NCBI GenBank assembly: GCA_036172665.1
Contig: CM069870.1
Span: 68,386,212-68,450,211, forward strand
Origin: Prosopocoilus inquinatus
Lineage: Eukaryota; Arthropoda; Insecta; Coleoptera; Lucanidae
Reading direction: 5' to 3'
DNA: 64,000 nt
The notes beneath the pieces are model-generated. The model saw only the letters and a list, made by a program, of their open reading frames with translations, had not been told where the DNA came from and did not search any database. A program made the position numbers and the translations under genes. Of the stretch, positions 1 to 10,378 are shown piece by piece. Each line of letters begins with the position of its first letter. Positions within the stretch are counted from its first letter, which is position 1.

Positions 1-1530
1 TTTCTGAATACATGCAGAAATATGCTCGGAGAAACGTAAGTTAGTATCAATATATAAGCCCAAATTTTTAACTATTTCAACCGGAGATAATGTAAAGTCG
101 CCAATCTTAACTGAAAAATGATTTTTAATATTTTCTCGAGCCTTCACTGCGCCAAACAAAATAAGTTTCGATTTAGAAGGATTAATGATTAGAGAATGCT
201 TTCTCGAATAATCTAATAACGAAACAAGGTCAGCATTGATATTTTCCATGGCATCGGTAGCATTTTCTGGACGAAAGGAATAAAATAATTGAAGATCATC
301 AGCATAACGATGTACTTGACAGTATCTTAAAACACTAGTGAGATTGCTAGTATATATATTAAATAATAAGGGCCCCAAGATTGAACCTTGAGGTACACCT
401 TGTGATAATTTTAAAACATCAGAAACAGACGAACCGATCATAACTTTTTGCGATCGATTCACAAGAAAGTCTTTAATTAGTTTGACAGCATCGCAAGAAA
501 ACCCAATGTACTTCAGAATAGCCAGTAGAAGACTGTGACTGACAGTGTCAAAAGCTCTAGAGAAATCTATTAATATTAATGCTGTAAGCTTACCAACTTC
601 AATATTTCTAAAAATTTCGTCCGTAATATCACATAATACTGTCGCACAACTGAAGCCAGTCCGAAAGCCGGATTGTCGAGCAGGCAAGATATTATACCTA
701 CTTAAATGAACATTAATTTGTTTATTTATAACTTTCTCTATAACTTTTGACAAACAAGGAAGAATGCTAATAGCACGAAGATCTTAAAAGTTTTGGGGAT
801 GACTTATTTTTGGTAGTGGATGAACTAAGGCAACTTTCCAACAAGATGGAAATTCACTGTTTATCAGACAACGATTTATGATAAATGTGATGTAAGGAAT
901 CAAAAATGGGCAACATATATCGATCATTTTAATATTGAGACCTTCGCTGCTGGTACTTACAGATTTTATGTTTGATAAAATTTTAGAGACTTCCTGTTCT
1001 GAAACTAATTCGAAAAAAAGAAAAGAGTTAAAATTCACTTGATGTTGGTTTTGATAAAAGTTTAAAAGTTCGACATCATCATTAAAAATTGGAATAGAAT
1101 TAATGAAGAAATGGTTAATAGCATTAACATCAGACAAATGATCAGGAATAGTTTTACGTCTATGAGAATAGATATTTAATTCATTAAGTTTGTTCCACAT
1201 GGTTCTCGGAGTTGCATGAGTAAGAGTATAATTAAAATAAGCTTTCTTTTCTTGTCTAACAGCATTGGTGGCCAGATTTCGAAGTGTTTTATAGTATTCC
1301 CAGTGTACAGGCAATTTAGTTTTAGTAAAACGTTTATGCGCATCATCACGTAAAGATATAATTAACTTGATTGTGTCTGTGAGCCAAGGAGGTTTAGGTT
1401 TCGTTATTTTAGATGTAATAAAAGGAGCGTGTATGTCAAATAAGCCTATTATGCACTGATTAAAAAAATCAACCATATCGTTTACATTAGTTAAGTGAAA
1501 AATAATATGCCATGGTAATGCTTCTATCAA
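1..1530 (-). pseudogene. CR1/jockey-like LINE reverse transcriptase fragment, one in-frame stop
   Basis: Reading the minus strand from 1530 gives the linker after the endonuclease (PPWLTDTIK, then a region ending PLPKIS). The same frame continues through the whole reverse transcriptase to the window edge. Seen motifs are SGFRTGF, DFSRAFDTVSH, PQGSILGPLLF and the catalytic RYADD, so the palm is intact. The only break seen is a TAA at 784-786, where related LINEs usually have a serine codon; the frame is unchanged on both sides. The endonuclease and 5' part are missing upstream of 1530, and the 3' end lies outside the window. Such proteins copy the LINE RNA by target-primed reverse transcription. 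The copy is dead because of truncation and the stop. Clade assignment (CR1 versus jockey) is by motif style only. Confidence 0.88.
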
Positions 1531-1535
1531 TCAAA

Positions 1536-2699
1536 TCAACATAACTTAATTCCTTCTTGTCAATCGGGTTTCAGATCGGGTTATGGTACAACTACTGCTT
1601 TATTAAAAGTCACAGACGATATATTCCAGTCAAGAGACATGGGAAAGTTGACAGTCCTTACGTTGCTTGATTATAGTAAGGCGTTCGATATGCTACATCA
1701 CGAAATTTTACTTTTGAAATTAAAGTATTATGGATTTGATTCTACAGTTGTCAAATTCCTTAATAGCTTCTTGACTGATCGACAGCAAAGAGTTATTCTA
1801 AACAACTGTTGTTCGGAATTATCACCCATTCTAAAAAGAGTGCCGCAGGGCTCAATCCTAGGCCCCCTATTATTTTTAATATATACATCCGATTTTCATA
1901 GTTTCTCATTCAACATTGCGAGATTCATCAGTATGCCGACAACACATAATTATACAAATCTTTTTATTTTACCGAAACACTTGAGGCAATTGAAAAAATC
2001 AATGCTGACATTCGTCAACTAATTAAAGTTTCTCAGGTTCGTGGCTTGCATTTAAATTCCAAAAAATCATTTGTTATGGTATTTGGTCCTGATAAAATGA
2101 AACAACGAATTTCGAACGGCGTAAAAATTACCATTAATGGTGACGCTTTGCAATTGGTATCAGAATCCAAAAACTTAGGTCTAATAATTGATACAAATCT
2201 AAGATATAGAAAGCACGTTAGCTCATTAATATAGAACTCGTACTGCGCCCTGAAAAAACTATTTATGAATAAAGACTTTTTAGATACGAAATTAAGGTTA
2301 TTATTAGCTGATGCGTTAATATTATCTAAATTCAGTTTTTGCGATATGGTGTACGGGCCAGCATTAACTTCTCGTGATGCAAACCGATTACAAGTTATCC
2401 AAAATAATTGCATTCGATTTGCTTACGGTCTAAGGCGATGGGATCATGTGTCAAAAAAGTTGGAAGAGGCTGGCTGGTTGACTTTAAAAAAACGTTGGCG
2501 TTTGCACTTAGTAAATCTAACCCATAAACTGTTACTAACCAAATCTTCACCACCGTATTTACGTTATGATTCAATGTTCGAACGGTGGTTTTCCTACAAT
2601 TCTGCAAAATTATATAACACTCTTCCTGATCATCTTAAATTATTGAGCTTTGAGCAATTCAGAATAAAGGTAAAACATTTCTTTTATGCTAAATACTGA
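1536..2699 (+). pseudogene. Second LINE reverse transcriptase fragment, head-to-head with the first
   Basis: The plus strand encodes the reverse transcriptase core of a related but different LINE: SGFRSGYGTTT, LLDYSKAFDMLHH, VPQGSILGPLLF. A frameshift follows near 1925. The active site then reads QYADN, so the second catalytic aspartate is lost and a stop follows soon after. Another in-frame stop lies near 2234. The thumb and C-terminal region continue to a natural-looking stop at 2697-2699, followed at once by AATAAA-like sequence (caataaag), as expected near a LINE 3' end. Because it overlaps the same protein region as the first fragment, the pair is two insertions rather than one copy with a 5' inversion. 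At least three disabling changes make it a pseudogene. Confidence 0.85.
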
Positions 2700-2790
2700 A
2701 CAATAAAGTTTTCTTGTTTATTCGCCCTGAACTTGTTTTCTATATATTATTTGTACTTATTTTTAGTTACTTTACTAGAGGTTAAGAACA

Positions 2791-3287
2791 GCGCTTAGCT
2801 AGAAGATTTGTGTACATAAAGGGAACATACATACAACATAAATATAAATCCCCACCACTGTCAACATTCTATGCTGGATGAACGCATTTTTACAAGTGTG
2901 CCTAAAAGGAATATTGAATATTAGTCTAATTAACTCTTTTTGAATAATAAACACTCTATTTAACTCTACTACACTACCGCAACATACGATATTGTAGGAC
3001 AGGTGACAATAGGCCAAACCGTAGTAAATATGCGTTATAATATCTGTATTATTCGTAGATTTTTTGAGTTGCAACATAGCAAAATACACTGAATTTAGCT
3101 TTTTACAAATATAATCCATGTGAACATCCCAAGACAGATTTATATCAACGTAAATACCCAAAACTTTAACAGATTCAGGAGGTGTTACATGTCTTTTCTG
3201 GAAAACAAATATTTAGTTTTATTTTCATTCATTGTAACTCCATTTCTTGCACACCACTCCCGCATCTCACTATTAAGTTCTTAATAT
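2791..3287 (-). pseudogene. Third LINE reverse transcriptase, C-terminal piece, split by the hAT insertion
   Basis: On the minus strand, this stretch encodes the post-active-site part of a LINE reverse transcriptase: EMREWCARNGVTMNENKTKY, then a segment with GIYVDINLSWDVHM and a thumb region ending in a cysteine- and histidine-containing tail at 2799. The 5' side stops abruptly at 3287, where the hAT transposon begins. The missing upstream part resumes at 12859 on the far side of the transposon, after the 8-bp duplication cttaatat. A one-base frame slip lies close to the insertion point. It is the oldest layer of the nest. Confidence 0.8.
3280..3287. repeat. hAT target-site duplication, left copy
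   Basis: The octamer cttaatat abuts the left terminus of the hAT element and matches the octamer at 12851-12858 exactly. Confidence 0.88.
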
Positions 3288-3850
3288 TAGAGATGTGTCG
3301 TTCGCGAACGAACGGATCCAAATGAACCTTTCCGGCAATCGGAAAGAACGACTGTCGTTCCGAAACGCGCAATAGTTCGTTCCACTTACGGGTCCGGACT
3401 GACGCCGACACAGACAAAATAGCCAGTCGTGAAAGAACTTACAGCTCCTCTTACAATTGAACAGGATCGGGAATCGAGAACGGAACGTGAACGGTATAAT
3501 ATTTATGTAGTTAGCATTACCGGGGTGTTGTGGACTCTCATAAGATTACGCAATGATTTACCTTTTTTATCGTTCTCGTTACCGTTCCTCGGCAATTGCT
3601 GATGGATGATTAAGCGGCAATAATATAACTAAAAACCAAATTCGGCTTGAGACGTTTTGGGCTTGCGGGTTTGTTTGTATTCTAATGTTCTAAATCAGTT
3701 ATTAAACGATAAAAGAATAATAATTCGAGCTCTTCCTACATCTTCTTCTTGTAATTTATAATAATATAAATAAAATATATACAAGAAATGATTTTTTATT
3801 GGTTTCGTTAGTTTTATTGCACGTCAATATGTCAATACAGCTAAAAAAAT

Positions 3851-4090
3851 ATATGTAACGGGTTATTTTTAAAATTATTAATTGGAGTAAGTCATAACTT
3901 CATTTTAGTTTGGCAAATACGGGCAAATACCAGTTTATTGCAATTAAATTAAGATTGAGATGAATGAACCGGGCCTAAAATTTTCTGATTTAAATCAAAA
4001 TTTCGGTTGTCTTTTCAGAATTGTCAACAACTTTTATAAAATCATGGCTTACTCCAATTAAGAATTTTAAAAATGATCCGTTACCTAAAT
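3851..4090. mobile_element. Small foldback MITE inside the hAT
   Basis: Arms of roughly 47 bp at 3851-3900 and 4043-4090 are imperfect reverse complements (both contain aattggagtaag and a gtaacgg-type end) around a spacer of about 140 bp. It has no coding capacity and lies in the noncoding part of the hAT, 3' of the transposase gene. The superfamily is not determined because no clear target duplication was seen. Confidence 0.6.
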
Positions 4091-5195
4091 GCAAGGGTTT
4101 ATGTTAATTTATAACAAAATTCAATTGTTAAAATCCAAATTTTTAGAATATGGGATCTGTAAGACCAACGAATATTTATTTTGTAGACAGCCTGAAAAAT
4201 GTTAAAAATGTTTGCTTTATATTGAAGCTATCTTCAACGAAACGTGACATTTCTAACGTTTTTAACGCTCCCAAATAAACATATCAATTTGTGGTAAAGG
4301 CAACACTGCTTGAATTTTCTGTTAAAAATCAAATTAAAATTAAATTTCATAATAAGATAGCAATACTCAAGAATAAATAAAACTTTATTAATGTTTGAAA
4401 AAACAACAAAATAAACTATTTTTCTTTAACAACGTAGATGCACAGCATACCTTCTTAATAGAACATATTTAAAAAAATACAAATTAATACATATAACAGA
4501 AAAATAAACTATAATTCGTAATAATCTTAGGAACTTTCTAAGTCAAGGCATTGTAGTTAAAAGTTCAGGAACATAAGAATAAACGCGTATTATTAGTAAA
4601 TACTCACACAGATTTAGCAGCGATAGTGCAGTTACAACAACTTAAATAAGAGGATATCAATCACAAATTTTGATTCAAGAATATTATTTCTCTAACTTTT
4701 TTGGAACTTAATCTATTTCTTTTATCGGTTAATATCTGCCCAGTTTTTGAGAAAACACGTTCACAAGGAACTGACGTTGCCATGAGACACAATCCTCTTT
4801 GCACTATTTGAAAAAGCAGAGGATATATTTGAAATCGCTCGTTCCACCGATTTTCGTTTCTAGGTAATAGCGGTTCATTTAAATATTTTTGAAGTTCTAT
4901 TTCTTCAGCTTGACTTAAAACATTCGATACGTATAAGTTTTTAACTTCAATATCAAAGTCGTGCCACAAATTACCTTTATCAGAAACGCTGGGTGATGGG
5001 GATACTTCTTCAATATCCTCAACGTCATTATTCGTATTGATTAATTTTAATTTATTTTTGATTGTTTCCAATCCGGCCTCGAAATTAGCATCTTCTTCGA
5101 AAGCGTACTTTTTAAATCGTGGATCCAATATGGGTGCTTCACAAGTAAATTCAGTTTTTTCTATTGAATCAAATCTTCGTTCAGTGCTGTCTAAC

Positions 5196-5207
5196 ATTAT
5201 TTTTGAC
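5196..5207. repeat. 12-bp target-site duplication of the foldback element, left
   Basis: attatttttgac, identical to 5347-5358 on the other side of the insertion. Confidence 0.85.
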
Positions 5208-5346
5208 GAACAGATAAAATAGCGACACCTTACTATCGCTTTTTGACCTGACATTGCAGTAGCCCCAAGCAGGGCTGAAACAGCTGTCCAGAGGCTGCTC
5301 GAGGTTTTCACTGCAATCAAAAACGATTTGCGCAAAAATTTTTCTA
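5208..5346 (+). mobile_element. Small foldback element, deleted copy, inside the hAT transposase
   Basis: This 139-bp insertion reads gaacagataaaatagcg at one end and caaaaatttttcta at the other. It is the reverse complement of 41231-40932 apart from an internal deletion that removes one arm of the long inverted repeat and the first half of the hammerhead-like core; the deletion joins attgcagtag directly to ccccaagcaggg. It is flanked by the exact 12-bp direct repeat attatttttgac (5196-5207 and 5347-5358), so it arrived as an independent insertion. It retains the second half of the ribozyme-like loop (gggctGAAACagctgtc) but not the CTGANGA part. Confidence 0.82.
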
Positions 5347-5358
5347 ATTATTTTTGAC
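5347..5358. repeat. 12-bp target-site duplication of the foldback element, right
   Basis: attatttttgac, identical to 5196-5207. With one copy and the insertion ignored, the transposase frame is continuous. Confidence 0.85.
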
Positions 5359-6202
5359 ATTTGCAAAACTTCGATAGGAAGAGTTTTATCAACAACAAAT
5401 AAATTTAAACTTCGTTTTAGTAATTTTACGATGGGTATCACTTTAGATGTAGACAGATTTTTCGACACTAACCTCATTAGTTATTTCTAAAAAGACTTTT
5501 AATAATTACATAGACTTTTCAATTACAAGATACTCATAGCTTGTAGGAGGAGATGTGGAGCAATTTTGAAGGATAGCCAAAGTTGAGGATATTGCATCTT
5601 TTATTTCGTAAAATCTATTTAGCATCTCGAAGGTCGAATTCCACCTAGTAACAATATCTTGCTTTAGTTTTAATTTAGGGAGATTCATCTGCTCTTGGAT
5701 TAAATGTAATTTAGATAAAGCGGATGTACTTCTTTTAAAAAACTCTACAATACTTTTTACCTTTGAAATTGTTGGCATTATGTGTTTTAATCCTTTTTGT
5801 ACAATCAAATTTAAAGAGTGAGCAAAACAAGGCATATGAGGCCATTCACCAATACGTGTTGCTGCCACTTCATTTGCTGCATTGTCTGTCACGCAACTCT
5901 CAATTTTTTCTTGTATATCAAATTCTTTTATCACTTCCATTAAAGTATTTGCTAAATTAATCGCAGTGTGTTTTTCTGTTAAGTGAATGCAATCTAGCAC
6001 ATCTGACATAATGTTCAGGATCAAAAAATGTGCTGTTACAGCCTTAAAACTTTCGTTGTTAACAGAGGTCCAACAATCTGTTGTAATACAAACCGCACTA
6101 GCACTTTTAATTTTAATTTTGAGTTCTTGTAATGTAGATAAATATAACTGCGGAATTAATGTTTCTGAAATTGTTTTCCTGGTTGGCAGAGAATAACTTA
6201 GA

Positions 6203-6206
6203 TAAA
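6203..6206. repeat. Gypsy 4-bp target-site duplication, first copy
   Basis: taaa directly before the TGTA terminus. The matching taaa is at 12100-12103. Four bases is the usual size for this retrotransposon group. The match is short, but the hAT reading frame is also continuous when one copy is dropped, which supports it. Confidence 0.75.
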
Positions 6207-6959
6207 TGTAACGGTAGTTCCAGGTTAACTCGGTGGAGAGGTGTATTAAGTCCAGGTTCTAATATAACAAATAACTATATTTAACACATAATCATTAATA
6301 ATGCACATGCACGGGTGAAAATAAACAACGTAGCCTCACTAAATGTTTCTTGCCGGGGTCGGGGTTCTCGCGGACGCTGCGGGGCGGTGTAGACGGACGA
6401 CTGCGGGGCGGTGTAGACGGACGACGGTGACCACTCTATGCAAGAAACGGGGTTGGTGGGAAGACCACACCAGAGGGGAAACTACATATTCCGTGGGGGA
6501 CCGACGGAATATAATAGCACGGGGGACGGACGGCGGTACATACGAGGGGCGGCGGTTCACAGGCTACGGATGACCAGTGGCCTGCTTACCCAGAGGGAAC
6601 GGTGATAACCCGCGGGGGACCGGCGGGTTATATTAGCAAGGAGGCGGTTTACAAGCCGTGGATGACCTACGACTAGCTCACCAGGACGGGTCGGTCAGTA
6701 TACTGCGGATAGCCAGCAGAATACCTGGAGGAAGGACGGCAGGATGACCATGCCAGGTAGGGTTAGGAGTGGACTAAGCGGATGACCAGCGAAGTCAGCG
6801 TTCCTCGGCTGTGCTCTCAGTTTTATAACGGTTGGCTCCTCCCATTGGTGACGTCGGTTCGAAGCGGGGCAGCGCGGACAGACCGCGCGGTCGATGCATC
6901 CAGGCGCGAGCCGGTTCAAGCGGTGGGTGAAAGGTCACGCGTAAATATGCTTCATTACA
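6207..6959 (-). repeat. 3' LTR of the Gypsy element (element orientation)
   Basis: A 753-bp LTR next to the purine tract at 6960-6973, so it is the 3' LTR. The tandem 24-bp GC-rich unit lies at 6377-6424. Its near identity to the other LTR implies little time since insertion, because both LTRs are made from one template. Confidence 0.93.
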
Positions 6960-6973
6960 TTCCCCCCCTTCTT
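6960..6973 (-). promoter_or_regulatory. Polypurine tract of the Gypsy element
   Basis: Minus-strand AAGAAGGGGGGGAA abuts the 3' LTR. In LTR elements this tract resists RNase H and primes plus-strand DNA synthesis. Its position decides which LTR is 3'. Confidence 0.82.
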
Positions 6974-7201
6974 AAAAAAATTCAACCGTCCAGGTTGGAT
7001 CCCTTTAATGCGGCTAACACCTTTATTGGGGGCATCCATAACCCGGTTACAACAATCGCCATAAATCAAAAATCACCCAAAAATCCAAAAATATCCCCCC
7101 TAAAGTTGACTTATTCCGGATACGCCGGCGGTGCACTCGGTGTTAGGTGGTGGCGGTGGAACGGTAATCCAGCGTACCTGCTCCGGATTGCCGTGTCACA
7201 A
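6974..7201 (-). other. Gypsy noncoding stretch between pol and 3' LTR
   Basis: It contains no env-like or other convincing frame. A C-rich run and the purine tract close it at the LTR side. Confidence 0.6.
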
Positions 7202-10200
7202 CTATTCACTGAATGGTTTGAGGTCTTTGATGTGCACGCTTTTAACCGTTTTGCCCGTGGCGTTATCTCTTATCTGGTAGATGACGGGGGAAAGGACTTT
7301 GGTCACTGTATACGGACCGGAAAATTTCGGTGCTAATTTGGCCGCAAATCCTTTACCAGCGCTTGATAATGGGTAGTCCTTCTTCATGACCTGGTCGCCG
7401 AGATGACATCTCCAATCCCTCCTTCTTAAATCGTAATACTTCTTTTGGACTTCGAAAGCTCGGTTTAAATTTAGACGAACTAGCTCGAAAATTTCTGTCA
7501 TTCGTTCTAATCGTTTAATTCGACTGTTGATACCAGCTACTTCGTCCTCAACGGCTTCCTCATGCGCCAAAACTTCCTGGGTTTGGTGCAACTGATTCGG
7601 GATGCGTAGCTCCCTTCCAAAATTTAATAGAGCCGGAGAAAAACCCGTGGAATCATGTTTAGACGTGTTTATGGCTAGCATAAATTCACTTAAATGTTGA
7701 TCCCATTTTCGGTGATTTCCTTCGCAATACTGACCAATCATTTGCTTGATTACCTTATTAGCGCGCTCTACTGGATTCGTCTGTGGGGAGTACGGAGGTG
7801 ATAAACGGTGTTGTATTCCCATATCCTTCAGCATCTGCTTGAACGCTCGGTTAGTAAACTGGGTCCCATTATCCGTGATTAGAACTCGAGGACATCCAAA
7901 TCTTGCTACAATTCGTTCCTTAAAAGCCTGCATTGTCACAGTCGCTGTGGCTTTCCTGAGTGCTTGAAATTCCAGCCACTTGGTAAATCTATCCTGGAAT
8001 ACTATGATGTAACAGTGTCCTTTGACAGAACGAGGTAAGGGTCCAATAAAATCTGCGCTGACGGTTTCCCACGGTTCGCTATTCGGTGCCTTATGCATCT
8101 TACCAGGTAACGGTTGTTGAGATGATTTGTATCGCTGACATGTTAAACAGGAACGTACATACCGAGAGATGTCTTTAAACATTCCTGGCCAATAATAGTT
8201 TTGTTTCACTCGAGCAATTGTCTTGGAAATTCCCAAGTGTCCTGCAGTCGGAACATCGTGATTTTCACACAACACTTGTCGCCTCTCGTCTCTTGGTACA
8301 CACAATTTCCAGGAGTCGGTAATACCTGTGTTGACTACCGGATCGGTTAAAATACGTCGATATAACTTCCCTTCTCTGATGCAAAAATCTTCGAATTGTT
8401 CGGGGTTCTCCTGAACCTGAGTTAATTTCTTCCGGTACCATCTGCACTGCGTCGGATTTTCTTCAGTCACTCCTATATTATCAACGGGTTGACGTGATAA
8501 TATATCGGCCAATTGATTAAGTTTTCCTTTCCTGTAAGCAATTTCGAAATCGAATTGCTGTAAATGCATGATCCATCGTGCTAGACGACCTGTAGGGTTC
8601 GGTAAATTTAATAACCACTTCAAGGACTGATGGTCGCTCTCAACCTTAAAACGATATCCTTCCAGATATACGCGCATTTTCTGTATTCCCCAAACAATCG
8701 CCAGACATTCCTTTTCGGTTGTGGAATAATTTTTCTCCGCCTGAGATAGGGAACGGCTAGCATAAGCGATAACTCGGTTTTCACCTTCTACTTTCTGGAG
8801 TAGTGCTGCGCCGAGTCCATTATTCGATGCATCGGTTTGCAAGATGAATGTTTGAGAGAAGTCGGGGCACATTAAAACTGGTGCTTCTGTAAGTTGTTTC
8901 TTCACTTCAGTAAATGCTTTTTCTTGAGAATCGGTCCACTGCCAGCGTTGAGCTTTTCTTAGCAACCTAGTTAACGGAGCGGTTATTTGCGAAAACAATG
9001 GTACAAACTTTCGATACCACGAAAGAATTCCTATAAATTTACGTAGGTCCTTTACATTGCTTGGTGCTGGTAAGTCCTTGATTGCTTTAATCTTCTCTGG
9101 ATCAGTTTCGATACCTTTTTCTGAAACAACATGTCCCAAATAACGGATGGTTTTTGTGAAAAACTGACATTTTTCCGGGTTCGGTCGGAGTTTCGCTTCG
9201 TATAATTTCTTGAATACAGTTTTTAAGTTCGCCAGGTGCTCTTCAAATGTTCGTCCTAGCACTATGATGTCATCTAAATACGCCAAGGCAACAGATTCCA
9301 TCTCTGGTCCGATAACTGTATCTAATAATCGTTGGAAAGTCGCCGGTGCTGAATGCAACCCAAACGGCATAACTGCAAATTCAAACAGTCCTCTTCCTGG
9401 TACTGTAAAAGCGGTAACTGGTCTGCTGTCTTCGGTTAAAGGAATCTGCCAGTATCCGTGCTTTAAATCTATCGTCGAAAAATATTTAGATCCACGAAGT
9501 TTGTCCAATATATTACTAATGAACGGTAGAGGGTACGCATCTTTTTCTGTTATACGATTAATTTGCCGAAAATCGATGCAAAATCGATATTTGCCGTCCT
9601 TCTTCTTTGTGAGAACAACGGGGGAACTCCACGGACTATGTGACGGGACTATAATTCCATCTTTAAGCATGTTATTTACCTCTTCGTTGACTACATTCAT
9701 TAAGGCGGGGTTTAGCGGTCGGTGTCGCTGTTTAATTGGATTATTCTCCCTAAGCCGAATTTGATGTTCCACTCGTGACGTAGGTCCAGTGATCTGTTGA
9801 AATCGAGCAAATTCCCTACCTAGCATAGTTCTGGCTTGTTCACGTTGGTTCGGCGACATCGTTGGACAAAACTGATAATCAACTTCGGTGGCATTTACTG
9901 GAACAGTTTCTTCTTCTTTACCGAATTCAATTTCTCCGGTCCCCGTTTTCACCGTTACTTGGTTCGCTGCTAGGAAATCCATTCCTAATAAAATATTACT
10001 CGTGAGTTGCGGTAAGCACAAAAATGTTGCTCTTCTCTGAAGTGCGTGAATTCGAAATACCATTTCCATTTCGTACTCGATCTTTACAGTCGCTCCATTT
10101 GCCATTAGTGCCTTCGTAACTTGTTCGCTAATTCTTGGCTCGAATCCGTATTTTCCACAACGCGTGATTGTGTCTCTGCTTATATATGACCGAACGGAAC

Positions 10201-10378
10201 CTGTATCTATTAGTGCTTTAAACGTTTCCTTGCCTATCTCAATATCCAGTTGTAATCGGTTGTCTCTGCTTCTGTCACTAATAAAGGGGATGAAAGTTTC
10301 CGGACATGTTATCGAGGACTTTACTGGTGACGGCTGGCGATGCCTCTGTTCCCAGCCCACTTTGAGTTTCCCTGACAA
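7202..10378 (-). CDS. pol: Gypsy pol polyprotein: protease, reverse transcriptase, RNase H, integrase
   Basis: An open frame of 1058 codons lies in the -1 frame relative to gag. It has no ATG of its own at the start: the first codon is TTG, right after a TAA, so translation by frameshift from gag is expected. In order: aspartic protease with LIDTG (residues 57-60), reverse transcriptase with YLDD (367-370), RNase H with QTDAS (D516), E556 and SDH (D582), integrase zinc-binding HHCC (H707, H714, C744, C747), and the catalytic D776, D836 (TDNGTQF) and E871. An SH3-like tail (KFSGPYTV) ends at 1058. All catalytic residues I can place are present and no break is seen. About 240 nt of noncoding sequence separates it from the 3' LTR. 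Confidence 0.95.
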   Translation of the reverse strand: MSGKLKVGWEQRHRQPSPVKSSITCPETFIPFISDRSRDNRLQLDIEIGKETFKALIDTGSVRSYISRDTITRCGKYGFEPRISEQVTKALMANGATVKIEYEMEMVFRIHALQRRATFLCLPQLTSNILLGMDFLAANQVTVKTGTGEIEFGKEEETVPVNATEVDYQFCPTMSPNQREQARTMLGREFARFQQITGPTSRVEHQIRLRENNPIKQRHRPLNPALMNVVNEEVNNMLKDGIIVPSHSPWSSPVVLTKKKDGKYRFCIDFRQINRITEKDAYPLPFISNILDKLRGSKYFSTIDLKHGYWQIPLTEDSRPVTAFTVPGRGLFEFAVMPFGLHSAPATFQRLLDTVIGPEMESVALAYLDDIIVLGRTFEEHLANLKTVFKKLYEAKLRPNPEKCQFFTKTIRYLGHVVSEKGIETDPEKIKAIKDLPAPSNVKDLRKFIGILSWYRKFVPLFSQITAPLTRLLRKAQRWQWTDSQEKAFTEVKKQLTEAPVLMCPDFSQTFILQTDASNNGLGAALLQKVEGENRVIAYASRSLSQAEKNYSTTEKECLAIVWGIQKMRVYLEGYRFKVESDHQSLKWLLNLPNPTGRLARWIMHLQQFDFEIAYRKGKLNQLADILSRQPVDNIGVTEENPTQCRWYRKKLTQVQENPEQFEDFCIREGKLYRRILTDPVVNTGITDSWKLCVPRDERRQVLCENHDVPTAGHLGISKTIARVKQNYYWPGMFKDISRYVRSCLTCQRYKSSQQPLPGKMHKAPNSEPWETVSADFIGPLPRSVKGHCYIIVFQDRFTKWLEFQALRKATATVTMQAFKERIVARFGCPRVLITDNGTQFTNRAFKQMLKDMGIQHRLSPPYSPQTNPVERANKVIKQMIGQYCEGNHRKWDQHLSEFMLAINTSKHDSTGFSPALLNFGRELRIPNQLHQTQEVLAHEEAVEDEVAGINSRIKRLERMTEIFELVRLNLNRAFEVQKKYYDLRRRDWRCHLGDQVMKKDYPLSSAGKGFAAKLAPKFSGPYTVTKVLSPVIYQIRDNATGKTVKSVHIKDLKPFSE

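Larger units (their letters stand above)
4661..6206 (-). pseudogene. hAT transposase, catalytic and dimerisation piece, broken
   Basis: Minus-strand reading from 6206 continues the BED-hAT transposase: ITTDCWTSVNNESF, ESCVTDNAANEV and HMPCFAHSLNLIVQKGL are the usual hAT RNase-H-fold and insertion-domain signatures. RPK-free LDPRFKKYAF then precedes the C-terminal dimerisation domain (SVPCERVFSKTGQILTDKR, then LSSKKVREIIFLNQNL), ending at 4661. Three breaks are visible: a TAA near 5507, a one-base slip near 5440-5470, and a 139-bp foldback insertion with its 12-bp duplication (151 bp in all, hence out of frame) at 5208-5358. Ignoring that insertion and one duplication copy brings the flanking frames back into register. 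A short piece of the same fold is also read in another frame because the inserted element is itself open. Confidence 0.85.

Noticed and set aside
1..2699. The two head-to-head LINE fragments as one copy with a 5' inversion
   Set aside because: They cover the same protein region with different sequences, so they are separate insertions.
6339..6919. GC-rich frames in the LTRs, repeated at 11479-12059
   Set aside because: They are inside Gypsy LTRs, identical because the LTRs are identical, with no domain.
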